From: Desulfuromonadales bacterium
GTDB taxonomy: Bacteria > Desulfobacterota > Desulfuromonadia > Desulfuromonadales > BM103
Assembly (NCBI GenBank): GCA_030145195.1
Contig: JAQYVY010000025.1
Location: forward strand, 1 to 52,351
Direction: 5' to 3'
Length of the DNA: 52,351 nt
Part shown: piece by piece, positions 23,595 through 34,304 of the stretch
How the letters are laid out: every line of letters begins with the position of its first letter
How positions within the stretch are numbered: the first letter of the stretch is position 1
Position numbers and translations under genes: made by a program
The notes under the pieces: model-generated
Database searches by the model: none
What the model was told of the DNA's origin: nothing
Seen by the model: only the letters and a program-made list of their open reading frames with translations

Positions 23595-25940
23595 CTATGC
23601 AATTTCATAGAGGTGAGATTCTAACTCTTTGATCGCCTCATCGAACTGATTTCGACCGCCAAAATGTTTGACGATTTCAACCGGAGTACCAAGGCGATCC
23701 AAAGGCTGTACTCTCAGCACCTTCATGTCCTCAATGCTTTCAACTCCTTCATCCGCATACTTCTCCAAAAGCGCCTCAAGCACCGCTCGCGCCTGTTCCC
23801 CATACTTGGTGAAGTAATTCCTTTTTCGGACGTTCTCCGCCCTCTCACGCCGCGTCAACGGAGGCTGATCAAAAGCAACGTGACAAATCAAATCAAAGGG
23901 GCCAAAGTCCTTCCCAACATCATCGGCCAATGCTTCCAGAAGCACGCCCTGCTCTTCCAACTCGGCAATCATCGCCTGCTTCTTATCTACCTCACTCCAG
24001 CGACGAATAAAGTCGTTTAGCGACGCATACTGCTTTCGTACGGTCTTGCGGGTGTAATCTTTGAGCGATTCAGTAATCAGCTTGCCATTGGAGCCGTAAT
24101 ACTGGATACGCTCCGCCACCACCCAGACCGGCACATCATCAACCACATACTTGACGCGTGGGCCGTGCCCTTCACCGTCATCCGGTTCTGGGAACTTGTC
24201 GACAATTGCGTCGCCACCCTCTTCGCCATCAATCTCTTCTGGTGGTGTAATCGGCTCATCAGAACCCGGTTCGTAAACCACGACTGGGTCACCATCGAAA
24301 TCAGGGTCAGCAAAAAGCTCGGTGGCTTTCTTGAAATCCATGATGGTGAAATAAAACTTGCCGAAATCCTCGTTGATGCGGGTTCCGCGTCCGATGATTT
24401 GTTTGAAGGTCGTCATCGACTGGATGGTCTGGTCGAGGACGATCAGTTTGCAGGTTTGGGCATCGACGCCGGTATTCATTAACCTGGAAGTGGTGGCGAT
24501 AACCGGATAGCGGCTTTCTGGGTCGATGAAATTATCGAGTTCCATCTTGCCGAGGGTATCATCGCCGGTAATCTTCATCACGTACCTGCTGTTTTCTGCG
24601 GCCAGGTCAGCATTGCAGTTGACCAACTCCTGACGCATACGTTCGGCGTGGTCAATATCTTCACAGAAGACGATGGTCTTGTCGAAACGGTTATTGGCCT
24701 TGAGAAACTCAGTGACCTTGCCAGCCACCAACTGGGTGCGCTTGTCCAGAACCAGGTTGCGATCAAAATCTTTCTGGTTGTAGATACGGTCTTCAATCAT
24801 TTCACCATGTTTATCCACTTGCCCAGAAGATGGCCGCCAGCCCTGCAGGTCTTTGTCGATATCAATACGCACGACCTTGTAGGGAGCGAGAAAACCATCG
24901 TCAATCCCCTGTCGAAGTGAATAGGTGTAAACCGGGTCACCGAAATAGGTGATGTTGGAAACCTCTTTGGTCTCCTTCGGGGTTGCGGTCAAACCAACAT
25001 GGGTTGCACTGGAAAAATACGCGAGGATTTCACGCCAGGCAGAATCTTCAGCGGCACTGCCACGATGACACTCGTCAATTACCACCAGGTCGAAGAAGTC
25101 GGGCGAGAACTGTTTGTAAATATTTTGCTCTTCCTCGTTCCCGGTCACGGCCTGATAGAGGGAGAGGTATATCTCAAAAGCCTTGTTCACCTGACGCTTC
25201 ACGATCTTGGTCATCGCCGTACCGAACGGCTTGAAGTCATTGGTCTTGGTTTGGTCAATGAGGATGTTACGATCGGCGAGAAACAAGATGCGCTTTTTCT
25301 TACGGGACTTCCAGAGTCGCCAGATGATCTGGAAAGCGGTATAGGTCTTACCGGTACCGGTGGCCATGACCAGCAGGATGCGATCATGCCCTTTGGCAAT
25401 CGCCTCAACTGCCCGGTTGATAGCGACTCGCTGATAGTAGCGCGGCTCGCGGCCGCTGCCGTCAGTGTAGTAAGGCTGCGCAACAATCTCTTCCGCCGTA
25501 TCGCTTACACCCTTCCATCGCTTGTAGCGTTGCCAAAGAACATCTGGTGCGGGGAAACTCTCCAGCCCCAACTCCTGCTCAACCGGATTCGTCAGGCCGG
25601 TCCGGTCGTGGAAAAGGAAACCGTCGCCATTTGAACTGAAGATAAAGGGCACATCGAGAATCTCGGCATAATCGAGGGCCTGTTGCATGCCGTGACCAAC
25701 GGTGTGCTTGTTGTCTTTGGCCTCAATGACAGCAATGGGAATGTTAGGTTTGTGATAGAGGATGTAATCGGCGCGTTTAGCTTTGCCACGAGTGTGAAGC
25801 TTGCCCTTGACGATGACGCGGCCAGCGGTGAAAGTGACTTCTTCACGAATTTGGGTATGCAGATCCCAGCCCGCTGACTGGATTGCGGGAGTGATGTACT
25901 TGGTGCAGATGTCTCGTTCGGAAAAATTCTTTTTAGACAT
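23595..25940 (-). CDS. hsdR: Type I restriction endonuclease/translocase subunit
   Basis: This 781-residue protein should translocate and cut unmodified DNA. The N-terminal nuclease region has RADYILYH and [10 protein letters not shown] (D and E-x-K). SF2 motor motifs follow: [12 protein letters not shown] (Walker A), VIDECHRG (Walker B), GLTATPKE, and a late [10 protein letters not shown] (motif VI). I chose ATG 25940 with GGGA upstream over an ATG 13 codons earlier, because that extension runs through a hairpin leader and adds a non-conserved N-terminus. It opens the minus-strand island and is preceded by a candidate promoter and a terminator-like hairpin. Confidence 0.95.
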   Translation of the reverse strand: MSKKNFSERDICTKYITPAIQSAGWDLHTQIREEVTFTAGRVIVKGKLHTRGKAKRADYILYHKPNIPIAVIEAKDNKHTVGHGMQQALDYAEILDVPFIFSSNGDGFLFHDRTGLTNPVEQELGLESFPAPDVLWQRYKRWKGVSDTAEEIVAQPYYTDGSGREPRYYQRVAINRAVEAIAKGHDRILLVMATGTGKTYTAFQIIWRLWKSRKKKRILFLADRNILIDQTKTNDFKPFGTAMTKIVKRQVNKAFEIYLSLYQAVTGNEEEQNIYKQFSPDFFDLVVIDECHRGSAAEDSAWREILAYFSSATHVGLTATPKETKEVSNITYFGDPVYTYSLRQGIDDGFLAPYKVVRIDIDKDLQGWRPSSGQVDKHGEMIEDRIYNQKDFDRNLVLDKRTQLVAGKVTEFLKANNRFDKTIVFCEDIDHAERMRQELVNCNADLAAENSRYVMKITGDDTLGKMELDNFIDPESRYPVIATTSRLMNTGVDAQTCKLIVLDQTIQSMTTFKQIIGRGTRINEDFGKFYFTIMDFKKATELFADPDFDGDPVVVYEPGSDEPITPPEEIDGEEGGDAIVDKFPEPDDGEGHGPRVKYVVDDVPVWVVAERIQYYGSNGKLITESLKDYTRKTVRKQYASLNDFIRRWSEVDKKQAMIAELEEQGVLLEALADDVGKDFGPFDLICHVAFDQPPLTRRERAENVRKRNYFTKYGEQARAVLEALLEKYADEGVESIEDMKVLRVQPLDRLGTPVEIVKHFGGRNQFDEAIKELESHLYEIA

Positions 25941-25956
25941 GGCTATCCCGGAAAAC

Positions 25957-25997
25957 AAAAAAACCGCATGGCCAGACAACGCAGGCTATAGCGGTTT
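25957..25997 (-). terminator. Attenuator-like hairpin in the hsdR leader
   Basis: On the minus strand AAACCGC pairs with GCGGTTT across an inner GCC/GGC stem, and seven T follow. It ends 17 bases before the hsdR start and lies downstream of the candidate promoter. It could limit hsdR transcription. Confidence 0.65.
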
Positions 25998-26071
25998 ATA
26001 AAGAGCACTTCAGATAGTTCCCTTTCACAGTTCCCCCTGAGCAAAAACGCATGTAATTCTAAACACTTTCT

Positions 26072-26100
26072 AAGATAGACAATTCACAAAGACCCGTCAA
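26072..26100 (-). promoter_or_regulatory. Candidate sigma-70 promoter of hsdR operon
   Basis: On the minus strand TTGACG is followed by 17 bases and TATCTT. Transcription would start about 125 bases before hsdR and pass through the leader hairpin. Confidence 0.6.
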
Positions 26101-26201
26101 CATAAAGCTCTATGCCGCAACACAACCAAACCAGCACCTTAAGAAATTCATCCACATGAGCCATGAATAAACCCCTAAGGCTACATACCTGCAGAATCAT
26201 T

Positions 26202-26227
26202 AAAAAAAGGGCCGCACAAGGCGGCCC
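26202..26227 (-). terminator. Rho-independent terminator of the dcw cluster
   Basis: On the minus strand the stem GGGCCGC/GCGGCCC with a five-base loop is followed by seven T, 168 bases after the ftsZ stop. Confidence 0.9.
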
Positions 26228-26394
26228 AAACAAGTTTGAGGGAGTCTGAATACAGGCCGACATTGAGCATTCGAGCGCACCGCATAATATCGGGCGGAGA
26301 CCCAGAACGGTTGCTCACTCGTTGACAAGCCACAAATTTAATACCAGCAGTTGACCATCGGGACAATCCAGTCCGTCAGGAAAATATCCTCACA

Positions 26395-27546
26395 TCAATC
26401 GACGCGTTTACGCAAAAATGTCGGGATGTCGTATTCCTCATCCTCGTTATAGGCACCCATACGCATGGCCGCGCGTGGCTTGTCTTGATTCTGGTTGCGA
26501 ATAAAGGCCGGGATATCCCGGTCAATCTTGGTCGGGTTTGGTCCGGCCGGGCGGCCAAGGTCCTCGCTGGTGCGCCGCGACTTGTCGAACGAACTCCCAA
26601 AACCGGTGGCGATAGCCGTTACCTGAAGTTTGTCGCCCATATCTTCGTTGATGACCAGACCGAAGAATATATTCGCTTCTTCGTGGACTTTCTGATGGAT
26701 GATGTTGGCCACTTCTTCGTATTCGTCCATGGTCATACTTGAAGAGCCAGAAATGTTGACCAGTACACCCTTAGCTCCAGAGATATCGATATCTTCCAGC
26801 AGCGGGCTGCTTATGGCCTGCTGAGCTGCAGTGACGGCACGATTTTCGCCCTCGGCCAGGCCGATACCCATCATCGCCATCCCGCGCTCACTCATTGCTG
26901 CCTGTACATCGGCAAAGTCGACATTGATCATGCCGCGCGTGGTGATCAGATCAGAGATCCCCTGAACCGCCTGCCGCAACACATCATCCGCAGGCTTGAA
27001 CGCATCAAGGATACCCATCTTCTTGCCAGCCAGGCCACTCAGTCGATCATTTGGAATCAGAATCAGCGAATCAACAACCTGTTTCAACTCTTCGACGCCC
27101 TGTTCTGCCTTGAGCATACGTTGCTTGCCTTCAAAGGCAAACGGCTTGGTGACCACCGCCACGGTCAGCGCCCCTATTTCTTTGGCAACTTCGGCGATCA
27201 CTGGTGCTGCACCAGTGCCGGTGCCGCCACCGAGACCGGCGGCAATAAAGACCATGTCGGCGCCCTCCAACAATTCCTTCAAACGGGCACGATCTTCCTG
27301 AGCAGCCTCACGGCCGACTTCAGGATTGGCGCCGGCACCGAGACCTTTGGTCAGTTTGGGTCCGAGTTGGATCCGAAGAGCGGCATTATTTGCCTGTAGC
27401 GCCTGGGCATCAGTGTTTGCTACCAGAAATTCGACACCCTCAACCTTGGCCAAAATCATAGTGCTGACTGCATTGCTGCCGCCACCACCAACTCCAACAA
27501 CCTTGATCTTCGCTGTCTGATCCACATTTTCGTCAAATTCGAACAT
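26395..27546 (-). CDS. ftsZ: Cell division GTPase
   Basis: This 383-residue tubulin homologue forms the Z-ring at mid-cell. T1 (GVGGGGSNAV), the tubulin signature GGGTGTG, T7 (NVDFAD) and the C-terminal domain are intact. A variable linker rich in R, D and N precedes a C-terminal peptide, EEYDIPTFLRKRVD, typical for binding FtsA and other partners. The start is ATG 27546 with GGAGGGAG upstream; an earlier ATG six codons before is not used. It is the last gene of the dcw cluster and is followed by a strong terminator. It serves here as the reference for the degenerate FtsZ-like protein at 12694. Confidence 0.99.
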   Translation of the reverse strand: MFEFDENVDQTAKIKVVGVGGGGSNAVSTMILAKVEGVEFLVANTDAQALQANNAALRIQLGPKLTKGLGAGANPEVGREAAQEDRARLKELLEGADMVFIAAGLGGGTGTGAAPVIAEVAKEIGALTVAVVTKPFAFEGKQRMLKAEQGVEELKQVVDSLILIPNDRLSGLAGKKMGILDAFKPADDVLRQAVQGISDLITTRGMINVDFADVQAAMSERGMAMMGIGLAEGENRAVTAAQQAISSPLLEDIDISGAKGVLVNISGSSSMTMDEYEEVANIIHQKVHEEANIFFGLVINEDMGDKLQVTAIATGFGSSFDKSRRTSEDLGRPAGPNPTKIDRDIPAFIRNQNQDKPRAAMRMGAYNEDEEYDIPTFLRKRVD

Positions 27547-27658
27547 AATGACTCCCTCCGTCATTGTTGTGTCGAAACTTCTCCATAGTCCCGACGAGGT
27601 AAACCTAAAAACTGCGAATTTTTATCTTCTCCACCCGACGTTACCGGATGGGTTTTAT

Positions 27659-28888
27659 TTAGAAAAACTCTCCAAACCACTCTTTCATCCGTCGCGAAAC
27701 CCGATCGAACAAATTTTCCTGGCCGATAACAAAGTTGCGGGTCTGCATATTCCGGCTGCCATACTTAACCAGGCCGACGCCCGTGGCATAGACCGGCGAG
27801 TTGACAACATCGGTCAGGCCACCAATATCTACCGGGGTTCCTCGCCGCACCGGCAGATCAAAAATCTGCTCGGCGAGCTCCGGCATTCCCGTCAGGATCG
27901 CTGAGCCGCCAGTCAGAACCACCCCGGAAGCGATCAGATCCTCATACCCGCTCTTGATGATCTCGCGATTGACCAAAGTGAAAATTTCCTCAACCCGTGG
28001 CTCGAGAATTTCTGCCAACAGCTGGCGCGAAAGGATGCGCGGCTCGCGACCACCCACCGACGGAACCTCGATCGTCTCATCTTTCCCGACCATCGACGAG
28101 AGACAGCAGCCAGAGGTCTGCTTAATCTTCTCTGCCTCGGACGTTGGGGTCCGCAATCCAACCGCAATATCATTGGTCAGGTGGTTGCCGCCGAGCGACA
28201 GGACCGAAGTATGCTTGATCGCGCCATCGACAAACAGCGCAATATCGGTCGTTCCGCCGCCGATATCAACCAGGGCCACGCCAAGTTCCTTCTCATCCGG
28301 CGTCAACACCGCTTCGGACGAAGCCAGTTGCTCCAGCACTATATCGCCGACATCAACCCCGGCCTTATTACAGCTTTTAATAATATTCTGCGCGCTTGCC
28401 ACCGCACCGGTAACAATATGCACCCGCGCTTCGAGTCGGACCCCGCTCATCCCCAGCGGCTCCTTGATGCCGTCTTGGTCATCGATGATGAATTCCTGTG
28501 GCAAGATGTGTATCACCTCGCGATCCATCGGAATGGCCAACGCCTTGGCGGCATCAATGACCCGACGCACGTCCTCGTTAGTCACTTCACGGTTTTTGAT
28601 CGCGATGACCCCTTGGGAGTTGAGCCCCTTGATGTGGCCTCCAGCGATCCCGGCAAAAACCGATTTGATCTCGCAGCCAGCCATCAACTCAGCTTCCTGA
28701 AGCGCCTTACGAATTGCATTGACGGTACTTTCAATGTTGATAACAACACCTTTGCGCAGCCCACGCGAAGGACTTGTGCCGATACCGACGATGTCCAGGC
28801 CTTCATCGGTTATAGAACCGACAATGGCACATATCTTGGTTGTACCGATATCAAGGCCAACGACCAGATTCTCTCGTTTACCGTTCAT
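27659..28888 (-). CDS. ftsA: Cell division actin-like protein
   Basis: This 409-residue actin-fold protein tethers FtsZ to the membrane. Phosphate-binding motifs are GLDIGTTKICAIVG near the start and ALVDIGGGTTDIALF in the middle, with SGVVLTGGSAILTG later. The last residues, FDRVSRRMKEWFGEFF, form the amphipathic membrane-targeting helix. ATG 28888 has GGGGAG four bases upstream; the TTG six codons earlier is rejected. It is separated from ftsZ by 112 bases and from ftsQ by 20. Confidence 0.98.
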   Translation of the reverse strand: MNGKRENLVVGLDIGTTKICAIVGSITDEGLDIVGIGTSPSRGLRKGVVINIESTVNAIRKALQEAELMAGCEIKSVFAGIAGGHIKGLNSQGVIAIKNREVTNEDVRRVIDAAKALAIPMDREVIHILPQEFIIDDQDGIKEPLGMSGVRLEARVHIVTGAVASAQNIIKSCNKAGVDVGDIVLEQLASSEAVLTPDEKELGVALVDIGGGTTDIALFVDGAIKHTSVLSLGGNHLTNDIAVGLRTPTSEAEKIKQTSGCCLSSMVGKDETIEVPSVGGREPRILSRQLLAEILEPRVEEIFTLVNREIIKSGYEDLIASGVVLTGGSAILTGMPELAEQIFDLPVRRGTPVDIGGLTDVVNSPVYATGVGLVKYGSRNMQTRNFVIGQENLFDRVSRRMKEWFGEFF

Positions 28889-28908
28889 GTCACTCCCCTT
28901 CTGCAAAA

Positions 28909-29751
28909 TTAGCTACTACCAACGGCGTGCTTGACATCAAGTTTGACAATGACGCGGTCGGTGACGTTTAAATCAATATATTTGAGAGCCAATAGTCGCG
29001 GCTCCAGGTCTTCAAAAATTTTCTCCAGACGATCCAGCTTGGCATCGAAGCCATCATCGCCCAACAGAACCGGCACTCCACCAATATCGGTGTAAAGGAT
29101 CAAGCCTTCCTGCTGATTGTAATGAATCTCCGAAATGTCATCCAGATTGAACAGCGAGCGCCCTTCGAGGGTATCCATCAGCCTCAGTGCAAGATTAAGA
29201 CACCCTTGAGTTTTATCTGGATTGTCCAGCAGATACTGTCGGTCGATCCCTGTAATCACGGGGTAATTAAGGTCATCATTGCCATCCAGCATCTTGAACA
29301 CCTCTCCCGTGACGTCAACGTAGTAGAGATAATCCAGATCAATAATCGCTCTCGCTTCTCGTTCAACAACCCGAATGACAATCTGGTCTGGAAAAGAACG
29401 TTCCACCTCGGCCTTGGCAATCCATGGATCCTCTTCGATCTTGCGTCCGATCATGGACAGGTCGAGCGCGAACAAACTGTCTCCGATCTGGATATCCGAA
29501 GAAGCGAGAATGTCACCCTCACTGACGCGCACTTGATGCTCGACGCGCACCAATTTCACACCAAAGTAACCCGAGTCAAGCAACATCTGCGCGGTCAGCA
29601 AAGCTCCAGCAGAAAGCAGAAAACCACTTCCGGCGGCGATGCTAACTCGTAGCAGACGATGAAAAAGCTTTTTCCAATCGCGCGGCTGCGGCACCTGCTT
29701 TCGCCGGTTGCTTTTGGTCTTTTTCTGTTTACTCGCCTTGAGGTCGCGCAT
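28909..29751 (-). CDS. ftsQ: Cell division protein with POTRA domain
   Basis: This 280-residue protein has a basic cytoplasmic N-terminus, one membrane helix (about residues 36-58), a POTRA domain (VRVEHQVRVSEGDILASSDI to WIAKAEVERSFPDQIVIRVVERE) and a C-terminal FtsQ domain. It links early and late divisome proteins and binds FtsB-FtsL in the periplasm. GGGATAAG precedes the ATG. It follows ddl by 29 bases. Confidence 0.95.
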   Translation of the reverse strand: MRDLKASKQKKTKSNRRKQVPQPRDWKKLFHRLLRVSIAAGSGFLLSAGALLTAQMLLDSGYFGVKLVRVEHQVRVSEGDILASSDIQIGDSLFALDLSMIGRKIEEDPWIAKAEVERSFPDQIVIRVVEREARAIIDLDYLYYVDVTGEVFKMLDGNDDLNYPVITGIDRQYLLDNPDKTQGCLNLALRLMDTLEGRSLFNLDDISEIHYNQQEGLILYTDIGGVPVLLGDDGFDAKLDRLEKIFEDLEPRLLALKYIDLNVTDRVIVKLDVKHAVGSS

Positions 29752-29780
29752 CTTATCCCTGTTCGCGTAACGACTGGAGT

Positions 29781-30710
29781 TTACTTGTCCAGTCCGGCGT
29801 CTTCCAATATCTGCATCACTAACTCACCGAATGAAATTCCGGCCTTGCCAGCAGCCTTCGGCAACAAGCTGGTTTCAGTCATCCCTGGAATCGTATTGAC
29901 TTCGAGGCAGAAAAACTCTCGATCCCGCACCATAAAATCGACTCGGGCGGCCCCCCGACAGGAGAGCGCTTTACAGGCGGCAACAGCAGCTTCCTGCAAT
30001 CGGTTGTAAATGACTGGCTCGAAGGGCGCAGGCAGAATGTATTCAGTCTGCCCAGGCGTGTATTTCGACTTGTAATCGTAAAAACCGCTCTTGGGGACTA
30101 CCTGGATAATCGGTAAGGATTCACCATTCAGAACACCGACCGTGACTTCATCGCCCTGAATAAAATCTTCAATTAAGACGAGATCATCGTGTTTGAGCGC
30201 TTCCTTTAATCCAGCCTTCAGTTCAGCTTGGTTCTGCGCAATAGTAATACCTATCGTTGAACCTTCACGAGCGGGCTTGACCACCAGAGGAAAGTGCCGG
30301 CAATGTTCAAACACGGCAGCCTCGTCATCACCAGCCCGGTAGGCGAGGAAGCCGGGCGTGGAAATCTCGTGATAGAGCAGAATTTGTTTGGTCACGACCT
30401 TGTCCATAGCCATGCTTGACGCCAAAACGCCGCTACTGGTATAGGGAATTTGGAGCATTTCGAGTAGACCCTGAACCGTACCGTCTTCGCCATAGCGACC
30501 ATGTAAGGCGATAAACGCCACCTCGATTGCCGCTTCGTGCAATTGTTGGGGTAAATCGCGTTCAACATCGATAGCAACGGCATCAAACCCGTTTTCCAGC
30601 AGCGCTTTCAACACCGCCTGACCGGTTCGCAGGGAGACTTCCCGTTCGGCCGACAAACCACCCATCAGCACAGCGATTCGTTTCTGTTGTAATTGCTTAC
30701 GATCCATCAT
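29781..30710 (-). CDS. ddl: D-alanine-D-alanine ligase
   Basis: This 309-residue ATP-grasp enzyme makes D-Ala-D-Ala for the peptidoglycan stem. Motifs include VLMGGLSAEREVS, the HGRYGEDGTVQG serine loop region, VVKPAREGSTIGI and EVNTIPGMTETS. Two adjacent ATG codons (30710 and 30707) follow ACAGGAAG; the first is used. A longer frame starting inside murC is rejected. In many relatives murB lies between murC and ddl; here only 20 bases separate them. Confidence 0.97.
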   Translation of the reverse strand: MMDRKQLQQKRIAVLMGGLSAEREVSLRTGQAVLKALLENGFDAVAIDVERDLPQQLHEAAIEVAFIALHGRYGEDGTVQGLLEMLQIPYTSSGVLASSMAMDKVVTKQILLYHEISTPGFLAYRAGDDEAAVFEHCRHFPLVVKPAREGSTIGITIAQNQAELKAGLKEALKHDDLVLIEDFIQGDEVTVGVLNGESLPIIQVVPKSGFYDYKSKYTPGQTEYILPAPFEPVIYNRLQEAAVAACKALSCRGAARVDFMVRDREFFCLEVNTIPGMTETSLLPKAAGKAGISFGELVMQILEDAGLDK

Positions 30711-30730
30711 CGACTTCCTGTTTTTGCGAC

Positions 30731-32110
30731 TTAGCAAACTTTTTCTTCGAGTTGCTGCAGCAGCATCTCACCGACCTGCCACACATTGCCCGCGCCCAGA
30801 GTGATGACGATGTCACCAGGCTGCACAGTCTCCATCAAATGCGCCACAGTGGCCTCGATGTCGCCGGTATAATTGCACATTTTATGGCCATGGCCACTGA
30901 TCCCCTCTGCCAACTTCTCTGCCGAGACTTCTGCAATCGGCTCTTCTCCGGCAGCGTAAACATCCAAGACTGCAATCTGATCCGCCTGATAAAAAGCGGT
31001 GACAAAATCATCGAACAACGCCTGAGTACGGCTGTACCGATGCGGTTGAAAGACTGCAAACACCCGACGATTCCAGCCAGCACGTGCCGCCGCCAGAGTC
31101 GCCTTGATTTCCACCGGGTGATGGCCATAATCATCAACCACCATAACCTCCTGAACTTCACCCTTGACCTGGAACCTGCGCTGCACGCCACAGAAGTCCT
31201 CGAAACCTTCGGCAATGGTCGCAAACGGCAGATCAAGCTCCATGCCCACAGCCACTGCCGCCAGAGCATTGAGGACGTTATGCCGTCCCGGCATACGAAT
31301 ATTCAACCGACCGAGAGCTTCGCCGCGATAATGGACCGTAAAGCTGGTTCGATCCGTGTCATGCTCAATATCGGTCGCCTGAAAATCAGCCTGGGTTGTC
31401 AAGCCGTAAGTTACTAACCGCTTTTTAACCTGTGGAATCATTCCTTGCAGATTTTCATCATCGAGGCACAACACCACCAGGCCGTAAAAGGGCACCTTGT
31501 TGATAAAATCGATAAAGGTTGCACGAATTTCATCAAGGTCAGCATAGAAATCCAGATGATCAGCATCGACATTAGTGACCACCGCGATCGTTGGCGACAG
31601 CTTAAGAAACGAGCCGTCCGACTCATCGGCCTCCGCCACCAGGAACTTGCCCTGACCGAGCTTTGCGTTAGAGCCGATCGAGTCAAGTCGGCCACCGATC
31701 ACGACGGTCGGATCAATGCCGCCATGAGACAACACTGTTGCTACCATACTGGTCGTGGTCGTCTTGCCATGAGTTCCGGCAATGGCGATGCCATATTTCA
31801 TTCGCATCAACTCGGCCAGCATTTCTGCTCGCGGGATGACTGGAATCTTACGCCGATGCGCTTCCAAAACCTCGGGGTTCTGCTGGTTGACAGCTGTCGA
31901 CGTTACCACCACATCAACATCGGTCAGATTCTCGGTACGGTGGCCATAGACAATCGAGCCCCCCAGACGACCCAGACGACGGGTGATGTCACTCTCTTTC
32001 AAATCCGAGCCTGACACCTGATAGCCAAGATTGATCAGCACTTCGGCGATTCCGCTCATGCCGATTCCGCCAATACCAACAAAGTGAATTTTATGAATCT
32101 TGCCGTACAT
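30731..32110 (-). CDS. murC: UDP-N-acetylmuramate-L-alanine ligase
   Basis: This 459-residue Mur ligase adds L-Ala to UDP-MurNAc. It has the N-terminal Rossmann motif [17 protein letters not shown], the ATP loop [11 protein letters not shown], a central ADESDGSF, and the C-terminal [12 protein letters not shown]. The start ATG 32110 has AAAGGA upstream; the frame extends 14 codons further but has no better signal. It starts 11 bases after the murG stop. Confidence 0.98.
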   Translation of the reverse strand: MYGKIHKIHFVGIGGIGMSGIAEVLINLGYQVSGSDLKESDITRRLGRLGGSIVYGHRTENLTDVDVVVTSTAVNQQNPEVLEAHRRKIPVIPRAEMLAELMRMKYGIAIAGTHGKTTTTSMVATVLSHGGIDPTVVIGGRLDSIGSNAKLGQGKFLVAEADESDGSFLKLSPTIAVVTNVDADHLDFYADLDEIRATFIDFINKVPFYGLVVLCLDDENLQGMIPQVKKRLVTYGLTTQADFQATDIEHDTDRTSFTVHYRGEALGRLNIRMPGRHNVLNALAAVAVGMELDLPFATIAEGFEDFCGVQRRFQVKGEVQEVMVVDDYGHHPVEIKATLAAARAGWNRRVFAVFQPHRYSRTQALFDDFVTAFYQADQIAVLDVYAAGEEPIAEVSAEKLAEGISGHGHKMCNYTGDIEATVAHLMETVQPGDIVITLGAGNVWQVGEMLLQQLEEKVC

Positions 32111-32121
32111 AGTTGTTCCTT

Positions 32122-33201
32122 TCAACGCGTTTCCGCTAACACCGTCCGGCATTCTTGCAGCAGGCGAGCTGCGGCACCACGCCGGGCCAGATTGTATGCC
32201 GATGATGACATCGATAGAACTCTGGGCCGATCATGCAGGAGATCATTCACAACCTTACCAAGAAGCTCCGGTGTCATATCAGCCTCTTCCATCATTAACG
32301 CAGCCCCCCTGGCGACCAGAGCCTGAGCATTAGTCGACTGATGGTTTGCCGCGGCGTGTGGATATGGCACCAGGATGGCTGGACGACCACAGGCCGTTAA
32401 TTCGGCAAGGGTCGTGGCACCGGCACGACAGACCACTAATGTCGCTTGCGCATAGGCTTGTGGCATCTCTTTGATAAATGGCACAACCTCAACATCAGGC
32501 CAGCCGTCGGCTTTATAAGCCGCAAGGGTTGTTGCATAATCATTTTCACCAGACTGATGCACAATCTTCAGTTTGCCGCGCCAATCTGCCAGAGCAGGCA
32601 AGGCTGCAACCATGGCTCGATTGATCGTCCGGGCTCCCTGACTGCCACCGAAAACCAACAGGCAGGACGCTTCGGCATCGATCATCGGGCATTCCTCCAT
32701 CGCCGCCCGAACCGGGTTTCCGGTCAAAATTGTGGCACCATGATGAAAAGCTCGATCCGTCTCGGCAAACGAGAGGCAGATCCGCTTGGCCCAATGACCG
32801 AGCAGACGATTGGCCAGCCCTGGCCAGGCGTTCTGCTCATGAATCAAGAAAGGAATCCCGAGTAACTTTGCCGCCAACAACACCGGCACCGTGACATAAC
32901 CACCAACCCCGACCACAACATCCGGTTTAAATTGACGCAGGATTGTCCGAGATTGCTTGAAACCGAGAATCAACCGCCCCAGAGCGCGCAAACGGGCGGT
33001 CAAGCCGAGACCAGCCCAACCGCTCATTTCGATGGTTTCCAACGGCCAACCAAGGCCGGGCAGCATTCGCGACTCCAGGCCTTTTTCCGTACCGACGAAC
33101 AGAATCTCACTCTCCGGCTCTTCAAATCTAAGCCGCTCGGCAATTGCCACTGCCGGGAAGAGGTGTCCGCCGGTCCCACCGCCAGCCAGAAGCAGTTTCA
33201 T
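32122..33201 (-). CDS. murG: UDP-GlcNAc:lipid I N-acetylglucosaminyltransferase
   Basis: This 359-residue glycosyltransferase (GT28) converts lipid I to lipid II at the inner membrane face. [15 protein letters not shown] is the N-terminal G-loop, [10 protein letters not shown] the second G-loop, and [11 protein letters not shown] with [13 protein letters not shown] the UDP-GlcNAc site. The ATG overlaps the ftsW stop by four bases. Confidence 0.98.
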   Translation of the reverse strand: MKLLLAGGGTGGHLFPAVAIAERLRFEEPESEILFVGTEKGLESRMLPGLGWPLETIEMSGWAGLGLTARLRALGRLILGFKQSRTILRQFKPDVVVGVGGYVTVPVLLAAKLLGIPFLIHEQNAWPGLANRLLGHWAKRICLSFAETDRAFHHGATILTGNPVRAAMEECPMIDAEASCLLVFGGSQGARTINRAMVAALPALADWRGKLKIVHQSGENDYATTLAAYKADGWPDVEVVPFIKEMPQAYAQATLVVCRAGATTLAELTACGRPAILVPYPHAAANHQSTNAQALVARGAALMMEEADMTPELLGKVVNDLLHDRPRVLSMSSSAYNLARRGAAARLLQECRTVLAETR

Positions 33202-34304
33202 CGCAGTTCTCCCGGAGTATGACGCGAGATATTCAACAGAATACCAATCGCGCCGAGGGTTGTGACCAAGCTTGTGCCTCCGTACGATAGAAACGGCAGA
33301 GCCAGCCCTTTGGTTGGGACCATGCCCATAACTACCGCTATATTCACCAGTGCCTGAATCCCGATCAGGAGAGTCAGACCAAAGGCCAGGTAACAGCTGA
33401 AATCATCAGCGGCATTCAAAGACGTCTTCAAGCCTCGCAAAATCAGCAACAAAAACATGGCAGCAATCACGATAACGCCGATGAACCCTAGCTCCTCACC
33501 AACCACGGAAAAGATAAAATCGGTATGAGCTTCGGGCAGATAGAACAGCTTCTGTTTGCTCTGCCCCAACCCTTTGCCAAAGGGACCACCCGAGCCAAAG
33601 GCGATCCAGCTCTGGATAATCTGAAAGCCGGTGTCGCTCGGGTCTTCCCAGGGGTTTAAAAACGCCATAATGCGCCGACGTCGATAATCAACATTCATCA
33701 CCAGAAAGTAGAGAAAGGGCAGGCTAATCAGCCCGATTCCAGCCAGATAACTTAAGCGCGTCCCGGCGACCAGCAACATCGCGACAGCAACGACCCCGAG
33801 GGTTATGGCGCTGCCCAGATCAGGCTGAGCCAACAGCAGACAGAGCAAAACGGACAGGATCAGCATGTAAGGCAGGAAGCCGACCCGGAAACTCTTGATC
33901 TTGTCCTGCTTTCTCGCCAGAGAAAAGGCCATAAAGATCACGAGACCAAGCTTGACAAACTCCGCCGGCTGAAAAGTGAAGCCAGCCATCTGAATCCATC
34001 GATTTGCGCCGCCGACTTTTTTGCCAACGCCCGGAATCAGCACTGCGATCAGCAGTAGCACACAGAAGATCAGAATCGGCCAGGCGGCCTTGCGCAGAAG
34101 CTCAAGATCGACCCGCATCAGCACGGCCATAACAGCAAAACCGAACAGGGCAAAAACGCCTTGTCGTTTCAGGAAGTGAAGACTATCGCCGTAATCACGC
34201 ACAGCCATAATCGATGACGAGGAGAAAACCATAACCACACCGAGACAGGTCAGGCAAATCGCCAGCAACAATATTGAATTGTCGATACCCTGTCTAATTT
34301 CCAT
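33198..34304 (-). CDS. ftsW: Septal peptidoglycan polymerase (SEDS family)
   Basis: This 368-residue membrane protein has about ten hydrophobic helices. It has GKGLGQSKQKLFYLPEAHTD, the SEDS family signature, and PTKGLALPFLSYGGTSL near the C-terminus. With FtsI it polymerises lipid II at the septum. It overlaps murD by 11 bases and murG by four, a tightly coupled block. Confidence 0.97.
   Translation of the reverse strand: MEIRQGIDNSILLLAICLTCLGVVMVFSSSSIMAVRDYGDSLHFLKRQGVFALFGFAVMAVLMRVDLELLRKAAWPILIFCVLLLIAVLIPGVGKKVGGANRWIQMAGFTFQPAEFVKLGLVIFMAFSLARKQDKIKSFRVGFLPYMLILSVLLCLLLAQPDLGSAITLGVVAVAMLLVAGTRLSYLAGIGLISLPFLYFLVMNVDYRRRRIMAFLNPWEDPSDTGFQIIQSWIAFGSGGPFGKGLGQSKQKLFYLPEAHTDFIFSVVGEELGFIGVIVIAAMFLLLILRGLKTSLNAADDFSCYLAFGLTLLIGIQALVNIAVVMGMVPTKGLALPFLSYGGTSLVTTLGAIGILLNISRHTPGELR

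Larger units (their letters stand above)
25941..26394. other. Gap between ftsZ and hsdR
   Basis: The 454 bases hold the ftsZ terminator, a candidate hsdR promoter and the hsdR leader hairpin, listed separately. No convincing gene is seen. A 61-codon frame at 26181-26366 runs over the terminator and is not accepted. Confidence 0.7.

Noticed and set aside
26181-26366. 61-codon minus-strand frame after ftsZ
   Set aside because: It runs through the ftsZ terminator and has no signal or family match.
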